Shown here in pieces: positions 1 through 7,833 of a stretch of DNA of 35,407 nt; within the stretch, counting starts at the first letter, position 1, and each line of letters opens with the position of its first letter. The DNA is from Spirochaetota bacterium (GTDB lineage: Bacteria; Spirochaetota; UBA4802; UB4802). The notes beneath the pieces are model-generated. The model was not told the DNA's origin. It saw nothing but the letters and a program-made list of their open reading frames with translations, and ran no database searches. The stretch covers positions 1-35,407 of the forward strand of contig JAOAIH010000027.1 in NCBI GenBank assembly GCA_026414805.1, in the 5' to 3' direction. The position numbers and the translations under genes were made by a program.

Positions 1-112
1 CGGCAATAGTTAGAGTCATAATATTAATACCTTCATCTGCTAGAACTTTTAGTGCGTTCTGAAGATGCCCAGGTTTATTTTCTAAAAAAAGTGACAGCTG
101 AGTTACATTCAT
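1..112 (-). CDS. ACT-domain protein, N-terminal part (cut by window edge)
   Basis: The minus strand reads 37 codons from an ATG at 110-112 to the window edge without a stop. The visible peptide begins MNVTQLSLFLENKPGHL and continues with NALKVLADEGINIMTLTIA. The pattern 'FLENKPGHL...L...GINI' is the start of an ACT domain, a small ligand-binding fold usually sensing amino acids. A strong ribosome site, GGAGG, lies just upstream at about 118-123. The gene follows the phenylacetate-CoA ligase by 24 bases and is probably in its operon. In many anaerobes an ACT-domain protein sits beside a PaaK-type ligase and indolepyruvate ferredoxin oxidoreductase genes; those genes would lie outside the window. 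The family call is well supported, but the ligand is unknown. Confidence 0.8.
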   Translation of the reverse strand, partial: MNVTQLSLFLENKPGHLQNALKVLADEGINIMTLTIA

Positions 113-136
113 TGTTTTCCTCCATCCCATTATAAA

Positions 137-1441
137 TTATATTAGTTGCCGCTTATCAATCACACGTTTTGCCTTGCCTTCACTGCGCTGCAATGTACTT
201 GGCTCAACAAGCGTAATCTTTGCACTTATTCCAAGAGCACTTCGTATACGCTGTTCAATACGTTCAGCAAGCCCCTTTAAGGCACCAAGCTCATCGGTGA
301 ATATCTTTTCATTGACCTCAACCATTATTTCAACATCATCAAGAGCCCCCTTGCGGTCAACAATAATCTGATAATGCGGTTCTGTACCTTCTATTTCCAT
401 CAGTACTGCTTCTATTTGCATAGGGAATACATTGACACCGCGAATAATAAGCATGTCATCACTTCGACCAGTAACTTTTTCCATCTTAATCAACGTTCGC
501 CCACATTTGCACGCATCTCGATAAATTCGTGTGATATCTCTTGATCGGTACCGTATTACTGGGCATGCTTCTTTTGTCAGGGATGTATAGACTATTTCGC
601 CTTTTTCACCTTCTGGCAACACCTCTCCTGATTCAGGGTCTATCACCTCAACATAAAAATGGTCTTCAAACACATGCAATCCGGACTTCTGGCTGCATTC
701 ACATGACACGCCGGGGCCAATCACCTCGCTTAATCCATAGATATCATATGCATCAATACCCATACGGGTTTCAATCTCTTTGCGCATGCTTTCCGTCCAT
801 GGCTCTGCGCCAAAAATGCCAGCTTTTAACTTTGTTTTCTTAAAATCATATTCAGGCATTTTCTTTTCAACAAAATCAGCCATATTTATGGCATATGATG
901 GCGTACAGGCTAACATTGTGGTTCCAAAATCTTTTATCAACATCAGCTGTCGCTCAGTATTGCCACCCGAAATTGGTATAACCGTTGCACCTAACTTTTC
1001 AGCACCATAGTGTACCCCCAACCCTCCTGTGAAAAGACCATAGCCATACGCTACCTGGATTATATCCTTTTCGGTACCTCCTGCTGCTGCAATAGTACGC
1101 GCCATAACTTCAGCCCATACTTCAATATCGTTTTTTGTGTACCCAACAACAGTAGCATTTCCTGTTGTCCCTGATGAGGAATGTATACGAATAACCTTCT
1201 CCATTGGTACAGCAAAAAGCCCAAATGGGTAGTTATCGCGCATTGCCTGTTTCATCAAAAACGGTACATGCTTTAAATCATCAAGAGAAGAAAATTTGTC
1301 AGGATTAAACTTTGCTTTGTCAAATGACTGGCGATAATATGGTACATTATTATACGCATGTTTAAGCGACCACTTTAAACGCTCAAGCTGTAGTTCTTTC
1401 AATTTTTTAATATCCATTGCTTCATATTGTTTATTAAACAT
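137..1441 (-). CDS. paaK: Phenylacetate-CoA ligase
   Basis: This 434-residue adenylate-forming enzyme activates phenylacetate or a related aryl acid to its CoA thioester using ATP, in the cytoplasm. It has the usual PaaK length. The P-loop-like motif [15 protein letters not shown] lies near residues 88-102, the adenylation motif [11 protein letters not shown] near 237-247, and [15 protein letters not shown] near 328-342. The C-terminal domain ends with EGKAKRVID, whose second Lys (EGKAKR) is the likely catalytic Lys. Four cysteines at CECSQKSG and CKCGR suggest a structural metal site as in other anaerobe PaaK proteins. GGAG stands 6 bases before the ATG. The ACT-domain gene follows in the same direction. 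With such an ACT partner the enzyme often works in aromatic amino acid fermentation, so its true substrate may be an aryl acid made from an indolepyruvate-type pathway. Confidence 0.9.
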   Translation of the reverse strand: MFNKQYEAMDIKKLKELQLERLKWSLKHAYNNVPYYRQSFDKAKFNPDKFSSLDDLKHVPFLMKQAMRDNYPFGLFAVPMEKVIRIHSSSGTTGNATVVGYTKNDIEVWAEVMARTIAAAGGTEKDIIQVAYGYGLFTGGLGVHYGAEKLGATVIPISGGNTERQLMLIKDFGTTMLACTPSYAINMADFVEKKMPEYDFKKTKLKAGIFGAEPWTESMRKEIETRMGIDAYDIYGLSEVIGPGVSCECSQKSGLHVFEDHFYVEVIDPESGEVLPEGEKGEIVYTSLTKEACPVIRYRSRDITRIYRDACKCGRTLIKMEKVTGRSDDMLIIRGVNVFPMQIEAVLMEIEGTEPHYQIIVDRKGALDDVEIMVEVNEKIFTDELGALKGLAERIEQRIRSALGISAKITLVEPSTLQRSEGKAKRVIDKRQLI

Positions 1442-1490
1442 TGCCTGCTCCTTTTTTATGGCTATTTATTTTTTACATCCAAGAAAGTAA

Positions 1491-1519
1491 AATGTATTTA
1501 TGTTTATTAAAATTGTCAA
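1491..1519 (-). promoter_or_regulatory. Promoter of paaK
   Basis: On the minus strand a perfect -35 box TTGACA (1514-1519) is followed after 17 bases by TACATT (1491-1496). It lies about 50 bases before the paaK start. The match to the sigma70 consensus is good; the transcription start is inferred. Confidence 0.6.
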
Positions 1520-1522
1520 TAA

Positions 1523-1538
1523 CCTTGCAATTGCAAGG
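1523..1538. promoter_or_regulatory. Perfect 16-bp palindrome, candidate operator of paaK
   Basis: CCTTGCAATTGCAAGG is a perfect inverted repeat of two 8-base arms with no spacer. It lies 3 bases upstream of the paaK -35 box, so its centre is near -46 relative to the inferred start. That position suits a dimeric activator. No regulator gene is next to it. Confidence 0.45.
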
Positions 1539-1557
1539 AAAAAATTTTAAAATTTAA

Positions 1558-1587
1558 TTGAGTTTTTTATTATACCATTTGTATACT
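1558..1587 (+). promoter_or_regulatory. Candidate promoter of the HEAT-repeat gene
   Basis: TTGAGT (1558-1563) and TATACT (1582-1587) are separated by 18 bases and face the HEAT-repeat gene. The untranslated leader would be about 130 bases. The rest of the 1442-1724 gap is AT-rich, apart from the sites listed here. Confidence 0.35.
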
Positions 1588-1626
1588 TGAACAATTCATG
1601 CACGGTAATTTTAATTCATCTTTTAG

Positions 1627-1640
1627 GGCGATAGTTACTG
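1627..1640 (+). repeat. Non-coding copy of dispersed motif GGCGATAGTTACTG
   Basis: This 14-mer in the leader before the HEAT-repeat gene is repeated exactly at 10441-10454, inside the histidine phosphatase gene. Its core GCGATAG recurs about 15 times in the window on both strands (see findings). This copy is outside any gene, so it cannot be explained by protein sequence. Confidence 0.5.
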
Positions 1641-1724
1641 TTACAAGATGCATGCATACAAATATATTTATGGTTAAGATTATTCTAACACATTTGATTG
1701 CAATTACAGTGAGGAGATTACGCC

Positions 1725-2552
1725 ATGAAATTCCGTATACTATCAGTAATTGTTTCACTTTTTATTTTTGCTGGATTATTGCATGCTGATGATTACCTTG
1801 AAATGCTGAAAAATGGCACCTGGGAACAGCGAATTACCGCGATGTATACCCTAGGTTACTCAGGGAATAAAAAGGCTTTTTGGTATCTTGTTAAGTATCT
1901 TGACCAATCATTCCAATCGGATAATCAGAGTCTTGCTGTAAGGGTACGACAAGCAGCTGCTATTTCCCTTGGAAGGCTTAAGGATGATAGGGCAATTCCC
2001 TACTTAGTTGATCGATATAAAAAAGAAGAAAATACCGAAGTAAAACGCGCAATTCTTTTTGCACTTCGTTTTTTCAAGCCAACACCTGAAGCAATAGCAG
2101 TAGTCAAGCAGGGCCTGGCTGATTCCAATAAGGATATTAAATGGGAAGCACTCATGGCATCCTGTGCATATTGCGACAGTTCCCTATCAGGGGAGATTGG
2201 TCAACTTGCACAAAGCGATGACCCAGAAATTAAAGTAATTACTGCATATATTCAGTATATGCTAAACCAAAACAAACAAGAGAACGAATCAATTATGCGA
2301 AAGTCATTAACACATAAACAGCCACTGGTGCGTTACTGGGCATCGCATTTTCTTACCAAATCAGTTGGCACTGCCGCACTTGAGGATATCATGAAAGCAC
2401 TGGAGATAGAATCTGTGTGGTGGGTTGCAAACGAAATGGAAAACAGCATCTATATACTTGCTCGTAAAAAGTTTAATGATGAGATGGTGGAACAACTTGG
2501 ATCTTTCAGATTTGTTGTAGATAAAAAAGAAAAACAAGAACAACAAAAGTAA
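1725..2552 (+). CDS. Exported HEAT-repeat protein
   Basis: The 275-residue product has a signal peptide: a basic start, a hydrophobic core at about residues 5-18 and a likely cut after GLLHA before DDYLEM. The mature part is helical and shows HEAT or PBS-lyase-like repeats: VRVRQAAAISLGRLKDDRAI near residues 75-94, VKRAILFALRFF and IKWEALMASCAYC. Such repeats form a curved protein-binding solenoid; no catalytic motif is seen. The C-terminus is Lys/Gln/Glu-rich. GAGGAG lies 8 bases upstream of the ATG and fixes the start. The gene stands alone on the plus strand and ends tail to tail with the signal-peptidase-like gene. Its role is probably scaffolding in the periplasm; the partner is unknown. 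Confidence 0.75.
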   Translation: MKFRILSVIVSLFIFAGLLHADDYLEMLKNGTWEQRITAMYTLGYSGNKKAFWYLVKYLDQSFQSDNQSLAVRVRQAAAISLGRLKDDRAIPYLVDRYKKEENTEVKRAILFALRFFKPTPEAIAVVKQGLADSNKDIKWEALMASCAYCDSSLSGEIGQLAQSDDPEIKVITAYIQYMLNQNKQENESIMRKSLTHKQPLVRYWASHFLTKSVGTAALEDIMKALEIESVWWVANEMENSIYILARKKFNDEMVEQLGSFRFVVDKKEKQEQQK

Positions 2553-2723
2553 TAGAAGCTGGAATAAAAGCAGTTGTTACGTTTATCGCATGAGCATTTG
2601 ATTAAAACATTTTCTCATATATAACAATAACGCTACATACCGTGTCACTCTTGCTCAATGAACAATACAAAATTTGAATTTAAAATGCCATTTTAAAGCA
2701 ATACCAATTATTCAACTTACTTA

Positions 2724-3242
2724 TCAATTTCTAAAAGAAAATTTAAATGCATATTTCCCAACAATATTTTCAATTGGGATTGTCCCAAATAGCCTGCTAT
2801 CGTCTGGCTGGTCCCAGTTGTCATTCAATACAAATATATGCCCATCAGGAATTGTTATTGCATTCATGTTATCCCTGCTTACAAAACGCGAGGGGAAAAA
2901 CCTTGTATCAGTGCTTTTAATTTTCCATCTTGCTGTTGCTTTAATGCCATTTATATACAGCTGTTTATTTATAATTTCAACAGTTTCACCCGATTTTGCA
3001 ACTACTCTGCTTACTAGATTACCCGCATGAGGGCTTTTATAAAGAACTATAGAACCTGATTCAATTCTTTTAGTTTTATAAAACCATACGTAGTCAGTAA
3101 TCTGTAGCGAAGGTTCCATTAGACTATTACTGATTTTTACAGGAACAAAAAAAAGTCTAATGACAATAAACCCTATTATAACTCCCAGCACCACAAACAG
3201 GATTTTTGCATAGATAGTAAATGAATTTTTCTGATCTATCAT
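2724..3242 (-). CDS. Signal peptidase I-like protein lacking the catalytic Ser and Lys (probable pseudoenzyme)
   Basis: The product of 172 residues has one N-terminal membrane helix (about residues 12-32) and then the S26 peptidase fold. The box B region reads SNSLMEPSL (38-46). Aligned on the Met-x-Pro frame, the residue at the catalytic Ser place is Leu41, and Ser40 is shifted by one. In box D the usual Lys-Arg pair is Ser78-Arg79 (LVSRVVAKSGETVEI). Box E is well kept as LNDNWDQPDDSRLFG (139-153). The fold is therefore that of LepB, but the Ser-Lys dyad appears lost. The start lacks a clear ribosome site. The gene lies 24 bases after the aminotransferase gene and may be read with it. It might bind signal-peptide-like substrates without cutting them, or use a shifted Ser. 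Confidence 0.75.
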   Translation of the reverse strand: MIDQKNSFTIYAKILFVVLGVIIGFIVIRLFFVPVKISNSLMEPSLQITDYVWFYKTKRIESGSIVLYKSPHAGNLVSRVVAKSGETVEIINKQLYINGIKATARWKIKSTDTRFFPSRFVSRDNMNAITIPDGHIFVLNDNWDQPDDSRLFGTIPIENIVGKYAFKFSFRN

Positions 3243-3266
3243 ACGTTGAGCTTTGTTGCATAGTAA

Positions 3267-4445
3267 TTATAGAGATTCAAGAGCTTTTTTAAACTGAGGT
3301 ATGGATTTTTCAATCACCTTTTCAGGCACACAGAAAGCCAGCCTGAAATATCCAGGCCCACCAAATCCAACACCTGGAACTGCCAGTATATTGAAATTAA
3401 GTAGATGCTTCACAAACACTACATCATCTTCCAGAGGTGATTTACAGAACACATAGAATGCTCCTTTGGGTTTAATAAATGAATACCCTGCTTTTTGTAA
3501 CCCCTCACAAATCATATCACGCCGTGTAGAATATGCTTTTACGTCAACGATATCAAAAGCAATTTTTTCTATCACACGTTGCATGAGTGCCGGAGCATTC
3601 ACAAATCCAAGTATTCTGTTACATAATATTAGTCCTGCCATAACTATATCAGCTTCGGGCATAGATGGATTTATCGCAACATACCCTATCCGCTCACCTG
3701 GTAGCGACAATGTCTTTGAAAATGATGAGACCACGATTGAATGCGCATAATGAGACAGAATGCTTGGCACATCAGTATTATCATAGACTAACTCCCGGTA
3801 GGGCTCGTCCGAAAGTAGATAAATTGGTTTGCCATATTTTTCTGAATAGCGTTGAAGCAACGCGGCCAGCTTTGTTATATCTTCATGTGAATATATTACT
3901 CCGGTTGGATTATTAGGAGAATTTATGAGTACTGCCCGTGTTTTTTCATTGATTGCCTTTTCTATTGCATCAATATCCAGTGTAAAATCAGATTTGGTTG
4001 GAACAAGGTTAATAACACCATTATGATTAGCTACATAAAACCCATACTCCACAAAATATGGTTTAGGCACTATTACCGCTTCGCCAGGATTTAATATTGT
4101 CTTCAATGCAACATTGAGGCCTCCAGCTGCACCACAGGTAAGTATAACATAATCGCCACTGATATCTATGGAATGGTCCTTAGCAACTTTTTTTGCAATG
4201 CTTGATCGTGTCGAAGCAAATCCTGCATTTGGCATATACCCATGCGCCTTTGGTTCCGGTTGCGATGCTAAAGTTTGTAATGTGGTGAAAAATGATTGAG
4301 GTGGTGTAACGTCTGGATTTCCTAAACTAAAATCAAATACATTCTCTTCGCCAAATTGTGCTTTAAGACGAGCCCCCTCTTCAAACATTTTTCTTATCCA
4401 TGAGGACCGCGTCATAGCTTCAGCAATATAGGTAGCAACCGACAT
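3267..4445 (-). CDS. Class I/II pyridoxal-phosphate aminotransferase (aspartate aminotransferase family)
   Basis: The product has 392 residues, the usual length for this family, and works in the cytoplasm. It transfers amino groups between amino acids and 2-oxo acids. The PLP lysine is Lys244 in SSFSKTLSLPGERIG. SPNNPTG (176-182) and SDEPYRE (212-218) hold the cofactor. A Gly-rich turn TCGAAGGLN (103-111) binds the phosphate, and Arg in YFRLAF near the C-terminus binds the substrate carboxylate. The N-terminal signature WIRKMFEEG...FDFSLGNPDV marks a subgroup common in Clostridia and Spirochaetes and often labelled aspartate aminotransferase. AGAGG lies 5 bases before the start. Exact substrate is not shown by the sequence. 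Confidence 0.88.
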   Translation of the reverse strand: MSVATYIAEAMTRSSWIRKMFEEGARLKAQFGEENVFDFSLGNPDVTPPQSFFTTLQTLASQPEPKAHGYMPNAGFASTRSSIAKKVAKDHSIDISGDYVILTCGAAGGLNVALKTILNPGEAVIVPKPYFVEYGFYVANHNGVINLVPTKSDFTLDIDAIEKAINEKTRAVLINSPNNPTGVIYSHEDITKLAALLQRYSEKYGKPIYLLSDEPYRELVYDNTDVPSILSHYAHSIVVSSFSKTLSLPGERIGYVAINPSMPEADIVMAGLILCNRILGFVNAPALMQRVIEKIAFDIVDVKAYSTRRDMICEGLQKAGYSFIKPKGAFYVFCKSPLEDDVVFVKHLLNFNILAVPGVGFGGPGYFRLAFCVPEKVIEKSIPQFKKALESL

Positions 4446-4496
4446 GATAACCTCTCAAAATAATTAATAATGAACTTTAATAAATTGTACTGAAGA

Positions 4497-4524
4497 ATAT
4501 TACAGCATGCAATATTTTTATCAA
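4497..4524 (-). promoter_or_regulatory. Promoter of the aminotransferase gene
   Basis: On the minus strand TTGATA (4519-4524) and TAATAT (4497-4502) are 16 bases apart, about 50 bases before the aminotransferase start. Confidence 0.5.
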
Positions 4525-4678
4525 GTGTTTTTTATCTTGGATACATATAAAAACAAGCAAATTAATTTTTTCCATGCTTATTATTCATTCCTTTTTTTGT
4601 TCACATAAATATTAATTAGCAAAGAAGTGACATTACATTTTTTCAACAACTACCTATTATTCTAATAGCAATTTTTTA

Positions 4679-4731
4679 GGGTTTAAACCCATATTATATG
4701 AATATTTATAACTTTAGGTATGAATATTTAT
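4679..4731. repeat. 12-bp palindrome and tandem-spaced 13-bp direct repeat
   Basis: GGGTTTAAACCC (4679-4690) is a perfect palindrome. It is followed by two exact copies of TATGAATATTTAT at 4697-4709 and 4719-4731, 22 bases apart (about two helical turns). The second copy covers the stop codon of the STAS gene. The rest of the 4446-4727 gap is AT-rich without other clear signals. Confidence 0.45.
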
Positions 4732-5030
4732 TTTATTTGCAAAATTGCATCAACTCTTATAGAACGAAACATCCTCAAAATATCGGATGGTATATTTAGT
4801 ATCTCACATTTCTTTTGGTGCTGGATTGTACTTTTTTTTATATCTATCAAAAAAGCTATCCCAGCCGAATCAATATAGTTTAAACCAGATAGATCAATTG
4901 TTATATTGTCAGGTTTTGATAAAAATACATTTTTTACATCCTCCCGTAAATTATAGGAAGAGTAAAGGTCAAGATCCCCTTCAATTTTCAAAAGATAGCC
5001 TGATTCACTTTTATTAAATGAATAAATCAT
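4728..5030 (-). CDS. STAS-domain anti-sigma factor antagonist
   Basis: A 100-residue single-domain STAS protein of the SpoIIAA/RsbV type. The core signature ITIDLSGLNYIDSAGIAFLI lies at residues 43-62, with the phosphorylatable Ser at residue 55 (DSAG). Such proteins bind an anti-sigma kinase and free a sigma factor when dephosphorylated. The gene is last in the minus-strand cluster cheD, HDOD, zinc-ribbon, methyltransferase, STAS, 80 bases after the methyltransferase gene. No ribosome site is visible; an extended -10 element lies directly upstream, so it may be read from its own leaderless transcript. No sigma factor or RsbW-type kinase is in the window, so its partner is unknown. Confidence 0.85.
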   Translation of the reverse strand: MIYSFNKSESGYLLKIEGDLDLYSSYNLREDVKNVFLSKPDNITIDLSGLNYIDSAGIAFLIDIKKSTIQHQKKCEILNIPSDILRMFRSIRVDAILQIK

Positions 5031-5036
5031 ATGTTG

Positions 5037-5045
5037 ATTATACCA
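5037..5045 (-). promoter_or_regulatory. Extended -10 promoter element before the STAS gene
   Basis: The minus strand reads TGGTATAAT here, an exact TGn-TATAAT extended -10. Its end is 6 bases before the STAS ATG (5028-5030), so transcription would begin at or within a base or two of the start codon. Confidence 0.4.
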
Positions 5046-5110
5046 CTAATTATGTTACTGTTCTGATTTTCGGACATATGTGGCAACTCATTGAGCAATT
5101 TATACATACA

Positions 5111-6028
5111 TTAGCGGGTACAGAGAAGATACTCATAGGTGAACATATCACCTACAAATTGCCGTAATATTTCATACTCATCTTTTACATTTACAGTACT
5201 GTTAAGAATAAACTGCAATTTGGGAGTCATGCAACACCCAAATATATCATTGTAAACACCTCTGTGTACCGTATACCCCCACCTTCTTGCTACTTTTTCA
5301 AGATGTGAAAACTGTATAGTAAATTCACTATGCCCAAACAAACGTATCTCATAAGGATTAAATGTGGGACTCACAGTAATACATTCTTTGAAATCGCCCT
5401 GTGATTCTGATTCGCAACTGTGCTCACTAACATATATATATCTGGTTTGTGCCTTGCACATCTTTTCAACTGCAAGGAGTGCTCCAAGATTAATATTGCA
5501 TGGTATGGAGTATATTTCAAGATTGTACTCGTCAATAAATCGTTTGCATTGCTTTATCTCCCATGATTCTGAAGTTTCCAGTACTTCCCGTGTAAGATTA
5601 CACACTGTAATAAAATCTCCAAAAATTTCATTGCAAATAATAAGATCAGCTTTTGACAATATTTGAGCATCTATATCAAGAAAATCCGAAAGTATAAACG
5701 TAGCGTTACCCTTCACATTTTTCTTTTGTTCATCTAGCATTGCTGGTGAAATATCAACCATTATAACCTTTGATTCTTTAAGGCATGTTAAAAAATCCTT
5801 CATCAGATAACCATATCCACCTCCCACTTCCATTATTGTCCCAATCTTTTTCATATCTATATATTGAGATAGAAATTCAAACAACAATGTTCCATACGAG
5901 GCATTCTTCTTTACAATCTGCCTGCAGGGACTGTTTTCCGGATAGAGCATATTACATACCGTAAGCTCCCATCCTAAAGTGGTGATGTGCTCTTTATGGT
6001 ATGCGCGTGTATCATTTATATGGATCAT
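5111..6028 (-). CDS. Class I SAM-dependent methyltransferase
   Basis: The product has 305 residues. The SAM-binding motif I is IMEVGGGYGYL (65-75), followed by the acidic loop VDISPAML (about 89-96) and LIICNEIFGDF, which takes the place of motif IV. The pattern 'E-GGGxG ... DISPAMLDEQKK ... NE-FGD' resembles the MidA/NDUFAF7 family of protein arginine methyltransferases, but the match is only suggestive. The C-terminal half (after about residue 180) is not recognised. The ATG overlaps the stop of the zinc-ribbon gene as ATGA, so the two are translationally coupled. The context of CheD, HDOD and STAS suggests a regulatory rather than metabolic target; this is inference. Confidence 0.7.
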   Translation of the reverse strand: MIHINDTRAYHKEHITTLGWELTVCNMLYPENSPCRQIVKKNASYGTLLFEFLSQYIDMKKIGTIMEVGGGYGYLMKDFLTCLKESKVIMVDISPAMLDEQKKNVKGNATFILSDFLDIDAQILSKADLIICNEIFGDFITVCNLTREVLETSESWEIKQCKRFIDEYNLEIYSIPCNINLGALLAVEKMCKAQTRYIYVSEHSCESESQGDFKECITVSPTFNPYEIRLFGHSEFTIQFSHLEKVARRWGYTVHRGVYNDIFGCCMTPKLQFILNSTVNVKDEYEILRQFVGDMFTYEYLLCTR

Positions 6029-6405
6029 ATAATAATACCATTTTCAGGGGGCTGCGAATGCGACAGTAATATAGAGTATACAATGAGGCATACTATCAAC
6101 AGAACAATTATAAAAATAGCTATAATTTTTATTTTATCTTTTGTTGGCAACAATTTAAAATTTCCAACTGCATACCAGTATGAATACAACTTTTCAATAA
6201 TGTGTTTTATTATGCTTTCACTTAAAAACTTCTTTTTTTGCTTTTTTCTCAATGAAAGATCAAATACAGCATCAGAATACAATCCCGGGTCGTCCGGGTT
6301 TGCCAAAAATGAATAACCACAGCGGCATCGCACTTTTACTATTCCAGAATCAATTGGGAAGCGGAGTTTTATACCACAGGAAGGGCATGGTTTGATAATA
6401 TGCAT
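6025..6405 (-). CDS. Zinc-ribbon protein with one membrane helix
   Basis: The product has 126 residues. The N-terminus holds a zinc ribbon with CPSC (7-10) and CRC (27-29), as in MJ0042-type zinc-finger domains. A strongly basic patch LRKKQKKK (52-59) follows. One membrane helix lies at about residues 92-114, and a short tail (SHSQPPENGIII) follows it. The cytoplasmic ribbon and membrane anchor resemble small bacterial proteins of unknown role found next to signalling genes. The start is 9 bases after the HDOD stop, and the stop overlaps the methyltransferase start by 4 bases. Confidence 0.7.
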   Translation of the reverse strand: MHIIKPCPSCGIKLRFPIDSGIVKVRCRCGYSFLANPDDPGLYSDAVFDLSLRKKQKKKFLSESIIKHIIEKLYSYWYAVGNFKLLPTKDKIKIIAIFIIVLLIVCLIVYSILLSHSQPPENGIII

Positions 6406-6414
6406 GTGAAGAAC

Positions 6415-7275
6415 CTAAAGAATATCCTTTGCTCTGGCCATTAATTCGGGAATATCACTATAAAAATTTTCCAGCTGTACATCATGCAATCCTAACAGAT
6501 TGACAGCATCCTGATTCAGCTCATGGTATAATCCATCGCTTCCTATACCAATACCTGCCATCAGGCAAAGTGTATTTGCTATATGAACTATCGATACTAT
6601 CTTTTTATGTTCATCAGGAGCATTCATTGGTTCATGGTGATACCGTACAATAGATTGCAGCACTCCAGGGAATTTCCACTTTATTGTTACCTGTTGCCCA
6701 ATCTGCTGATGGTCAAACCCCATTACTGATTTTTCCGCTTCCTGAAATGTTATATTTTTTTCAGTTACAGTAGCAAGTATTTCTTTAAAGGAGTTCTGTA
6801 CAAAAAGAGCAAGGACAGTTTTCCCAACATCATGAATTATTCCACCTGTGAAGGCAATATCAGCAACCGTTTTGTGGTTGCATTCCGTTGCAATTTTTTT
6901 TGCAAGCATGGCAACTGCAACACCATGTTTCCACAATTCACCCCGCGCCAGGTCATACCCCACAATAACTTTGTTCAATACAGCTTTTGTGGTAGCAAGT
7001 ACAACGATATCTTTAACCTCTTTAAGTCCTAAAATGACGATAGCCCTGTCAATTGATGAGATTTCCTTGCCTTTGCTAAAATATGCTGAATTGCACAGTT
7101 TTAATATATTAGCGGTGATGGCCTGATCTTTAGCAATTTCATCGGCAACTTGCTTGAATGATACATTAGGGTCATTGACCATATTAATTATCTTGCTTAC
7201 CACATCAGGTAAAGAAGGTAACTGATCAACATTCTGAATTATGGACTGAATTCTTTTTTGTATATGTTCATGCAT
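6415..7275 (-). CDS. HDOD-domain signalling protein
   Basis: The 286-residue product is an HDOD protein, a relative of HD phosphohydrolases without a proven enzyme function, common in signalling and chemotaxis clusters. The N-terminal HDOD core shows QLPSLPDVVSKIINMVNDP, then DEIAKDQAITANILKLCNSAYF, SIDRAIVILGLKEVKDI and a kept HD pair in GGIIHDVGK. A second His-Asp-like segment RYHHEPMNAPDEHK lies further on. I chose the ATG at 7273-7275 because GGAG stands 9 bases before it. A TTG nine codons upstream overlaps the cheD stop and is less likely. The gene follows cheD by 23 bases. Confidence 0.85.
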   Translation of the reverse strand: MHEHIQKRIQSIIQNVDQLPSLPDVVSKIINMVNDPNVSFKQVADEIAKDQAITANILKLCNSAYFSKGKEISSIDRAIVILGLKEVKDIVVLATTKAVLNKVIVGYDLARGELWKHGVAVAMLAKKIATECNHKTVADIAFTGGIIHDVGKTVLALFVQNSFKEILATVTEKNITFQEAEKSVMGFDHQQIGQQVTIKWKFPGVLQSIVRYHHEPMNAPDEHKKIVSIVHIANTLCLMAGIGIGSDGLYHELNQDAVNLLGLHDVQLENFYSDIPELMARAKDIL

Positions 7276-7298
7276 AATTATTATCTCCAATCCATCAA

Positions 7299-7778
7299 TC
7301 AAACCTTATAATATATCTGTTCCTGGCCATTGGCCTTCACCTTTAGTCTCCCGTCATCAAGAAAAAAGTCAATAACCCTGCCCGAACTACCACCAACATC
7401 CTCCGCTACAATAGGAATGCCAAATTTTTCCAATGCTTTTCGCGTTGCCTCAATGTTATTTTCGCCAATATTTGCCAAGGTAGTAGTCGATTTAAATTTA
7501 AACATTGATGCGCCACCAGCAATTTTTGCAGACATAAATTCCTTTTTGCAGCCTTTTTTCAACAGTTGCTGCACAAGTATAGGTATTGCTGTATCGGCAT
7601 ACTTTTCAGGGTTGCTATCGCCTGGGTTTTTGGGCAGTAAAATATGGGCAAGACCCCCTATTTTCTTATTTCGCTCATAAATACATATGCCTACACAACT
7701 ACCAAGAATTGTGCGCATGATAGCAGGGTTTTCTGCAACTGCCAGCTGTGCAACACCAATGTTGATAAGATTATCCAT
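7299..7778 (-). CDS. cheD: Chemoreceptor glutamine deamidase CheD
   Basis: The 159-residue product matches CheD, which deamidates glutamines of methyl-accepting chemotaxis proteins and can bind CheC. The catalytic Cys28 is in TILGSCVGICIY and His45 in GGLAHILLP. The segment EKYADTAIPILVQQLLKKG and the C-terminal IVAEDVGGSSGRVIDFFLDDGRL are typical of the family. The cell is therefore probably chemotactic, although no receptor or other che gene is in the window. It is the first gene of a minus-strand cluster and has its own promoter. Only a weak ribosome site is visible. Confidence 0.92.
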   Translation of the reverse strand: MDNLINIGVAQLAVAENPAIMRTILGSCVGICIYERNKKIGGLAHILLPKNPGDSNPEKYADTAIPILVQQLLKKGCKKEFMSAKIAGGASMFKFKSTTTLANIGENNIEATRKALEKFGIPIVAEDVGGSSGRVIDFFLDDGRLKVKANGQEQIYYKV

Positions 7779-7833
7779 CCTTATCTACCAATAGTAAAAA
7801 AATTGCCTTAAGCTAAAATATTATCTTGATAAA

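Noticed and set aside
541-1010. Plus-strand frames of 76-100 codons inside paaK
   Set aside because: They are antisense shadows of a well-supported gene and have no start signals.
2679-2697. AT-only inverted repeat TTTAAAAT-GCC-ATTTTAAA between convergent genes
   Set aside because: The stem is nearly all A-T with no G/C pairs to make it stable and no T-run, so I do not call it a terminator.
6848-7126. 92-codon plus-strand frame inside the HDOD gene
   Set aside because: Antisense to a conserved domain, without a ribosome site or recognisable product.
7275-7302. Longer HDOD start at TTG overlapping the cheD stop
   Set aside because: GGAG lies at the right distance before the internal ATG at 7273-7275, and the extra nine residues are not part of the domain.
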